Source of the DNA: Nitrososphaera_A sp036522495
GTDB lineage: Archaea > Thermoproteota > Nitrososphaeria > Nitrososphaerales > Nitrososphaeraceae
Assembly (NCBI GenBank): GCA_036522495.1
Contig: DATDFS010000168.1
Location: forward strand, 1-16,464
Reading direction: 5' to 3'
Length of the DNA stretch: 16,464 bases
The position numbers were made by a program, and so were the translations under genes. Each line of letters begins with the position of its first letter. Position 1 is the stretch's first letter. Below are positions 15,556-16,464 of this stretch, piece after piece. Below the pieces are notes generated by a model. The model ran no database searches and had not been told where the DNA came from. It saw nothing but the letters and a program-made list of their open reading frames with translations.

Positions 15556-16341
15556 GGATCCATGTAGCTACAGATTCTATTTTTTAGAAGTTCGAATCTC
15601 CAATTGAGCAGAATGCGTTCATTTACAGAATCATTATTCTCCTTGTCAGTAATAGATGCAGGTAAAGTCTTGTGCAAAAATAACAATAAATAACAACAAC
15701 AATTGAATTATTTTTGTTATATTAACGCTTATACTGCTCAACTCATTGGAGGATTTGATTTTGCCATTTAGGAGTTGTTCAAATGATTTTGAACAATCAA
15801 AATACAAATCATTGCGAAATTTGCTATCTATTCTACATGGTATAATTGAATTAACAGCACTATGACTAATGCCCACACTTCTATGTGTGTCCAACAATAT
15901 CCTTGTTATATTTTTAACTTTAAGTTATTAGTAATCCAAGATATGATAGTAGTCCCATCATCCACATACATATTCAATGCCACAGCAATCCTAAAATAAA
16001 CCACATTCTTCGCTATCTCTTGGTGGCAATCATTCAAGTGCTGCCTTCTCTACCAAGACTAATATCTTCTTAGAAAATTTTTCAGTACATGCGCCACTCT
16101 AAACACTTAGGCAATGAGCACTAAAAAATTTAAAAATGAATCTATTTATGACTTCTGCAAACTGGGTGACGAATTTGTTTTACAAGCGCTCCTATTGCTC
16201 TATAAAATGCATTCATATCCTTACTATTTATCTTAATATCACGCTTTATATTCATGTAGACAAGTATTTATAACAAATCGTGGTCTGTAATCGTTGTCAC
16301 TCCGTAACCTTTTTGATTTTTCCAGCTTTGTTTTCAGTATT
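15556..16341. other. Long stretch without an intact gene
   Basis: Several weak minus-strand frames: 15646-15897 (83 codons from TTG, with HTH-like VGISHSAVNSII), 15906-16037 (43 codons from TTG, LNDCHQEIAKNVVYFRIAVA...), and 16142-16255 (37 codons from ATG, MNIKRDIKINSKDMNAFYRA). None has a convincing start signal or known family. A TATA-like GTTATAAATAC lies at 16264-16274 on the minus strand. The density of short protein-like pieces on one strand suggests eroded genes rather than random sequence. Confidence 0.35.
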
Positions 16342-16464
16342 TTATGATTTAGTACTACCCGCATCGGAATTTCCAAAATGAACTATATTGACAATAGCGT
16401 TATCTGGAGTATGGTTGAGAGTCACTGAAATATTTTCCAATTCTTCATATGCCAAATTATTCCT
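16342..16464 (-). CDS. Possible 3' end of a gene cut by the window edge
   Basis: The minus strand is open from the right edge for 40 codons to TAA 16342-16344. It includes LAYEELENISVTLNHTPDNA and IVNIVHFGNSDAGSTKS. Beta-rich composition resembles the end of a surface or secreted protein. Too short to identify. Confidence 0.35.
   Translation of the reverse strand, partial: RNNLAYEELENISVTLNHTPDNAIVNIVHFGNSDAGSTKS

Noticed and set aside
15498..15686. Minus-strand 62-codon frame upstream of the barrel-PDZ gene
   Set aside because: It contains the TATA box of that gene inside its coding sequence and overlaps its signal peptide.

Overview
The window looks like chromosomal DNA of an ammonia-oxidising archaeon of the Nitrososphaeria (Thaumarchaeota), probably of the Nitrososphaera/Nitrosocosmicus type. 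This is inference, with no database comparison. The supporting signs are: AT-rich sequence at low gene density; archaeal TATA boxes about 27 bases before predicted transcript starts, with short or absent leaders and many TTG/GTG starts; a fragment of the archaeal transcription factor TFB; a secreted cupredoxin-type multicopper oxidase; a cytoplasmic histidine kinase with tandem TrmB/PLD-like sensor modules; and many secreted Asn/Ser-rich proteins.

Layout. 1-592 (-) is the N-terminal part of a multicopper oxidase that runs off the left edge. Divergent from it is a TM2-like membrane protein with a zinc ribbon (873-1238, +). Convergent with that is a secreted Vgb-like beta-propeller (1493-3148, -). 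Next on the minus strand come a small zinc-binding protein (3617-4039) and, just upstream in the same frame, a decayed TFB gene (4040-4354). Two unrecognised plus-strand genes follow (4655-4987, 5289-5801), then the large sensor kinase (6166-8277) and a small four-helix membrane protein (8741-9241). 9242-10528 has no intact gene, but read on the minus strand it holds a frameshifted aldo/keto reductase remnant (9245-9643), a possible second broken frame (9835-10053) and a long imperfect inverted repeat (10153-10244). A small unrecognised gene (10529-10831, -) lies opposite a doubtful one (10912-11136, +). The right third holds a secreted polysaccharide deacetylase (11417-12442, +), then an isoaspartyl peptidase/asparaginase (12827-13867, -) directly downstream of a secreted barrel-plus-PDZ protein (13909-15519, -). 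The right edge may hold the 3' end of another minus-strand gene (16342-16464).

How it fits together. The recognisable proteins are mainly envelope or extracellular: oxidase, propeller, deacetylase, PDZ protein and small membrane proteins. The kinase would supply cytoplasmic sensing, but no response regulator is present. No defence system, CRISPR array, rRNA, tRNA or intact transposon was seen. The most notable content not visible as intact genes is erosion: the TFB and aldo/keto reductase pseudogenes keep recognisable motifs, and the reductase keeps a TATA box exactly where a leaderless promoter should be. Several start codons were moved from the longest frame because the TATA box lies inside that frame.
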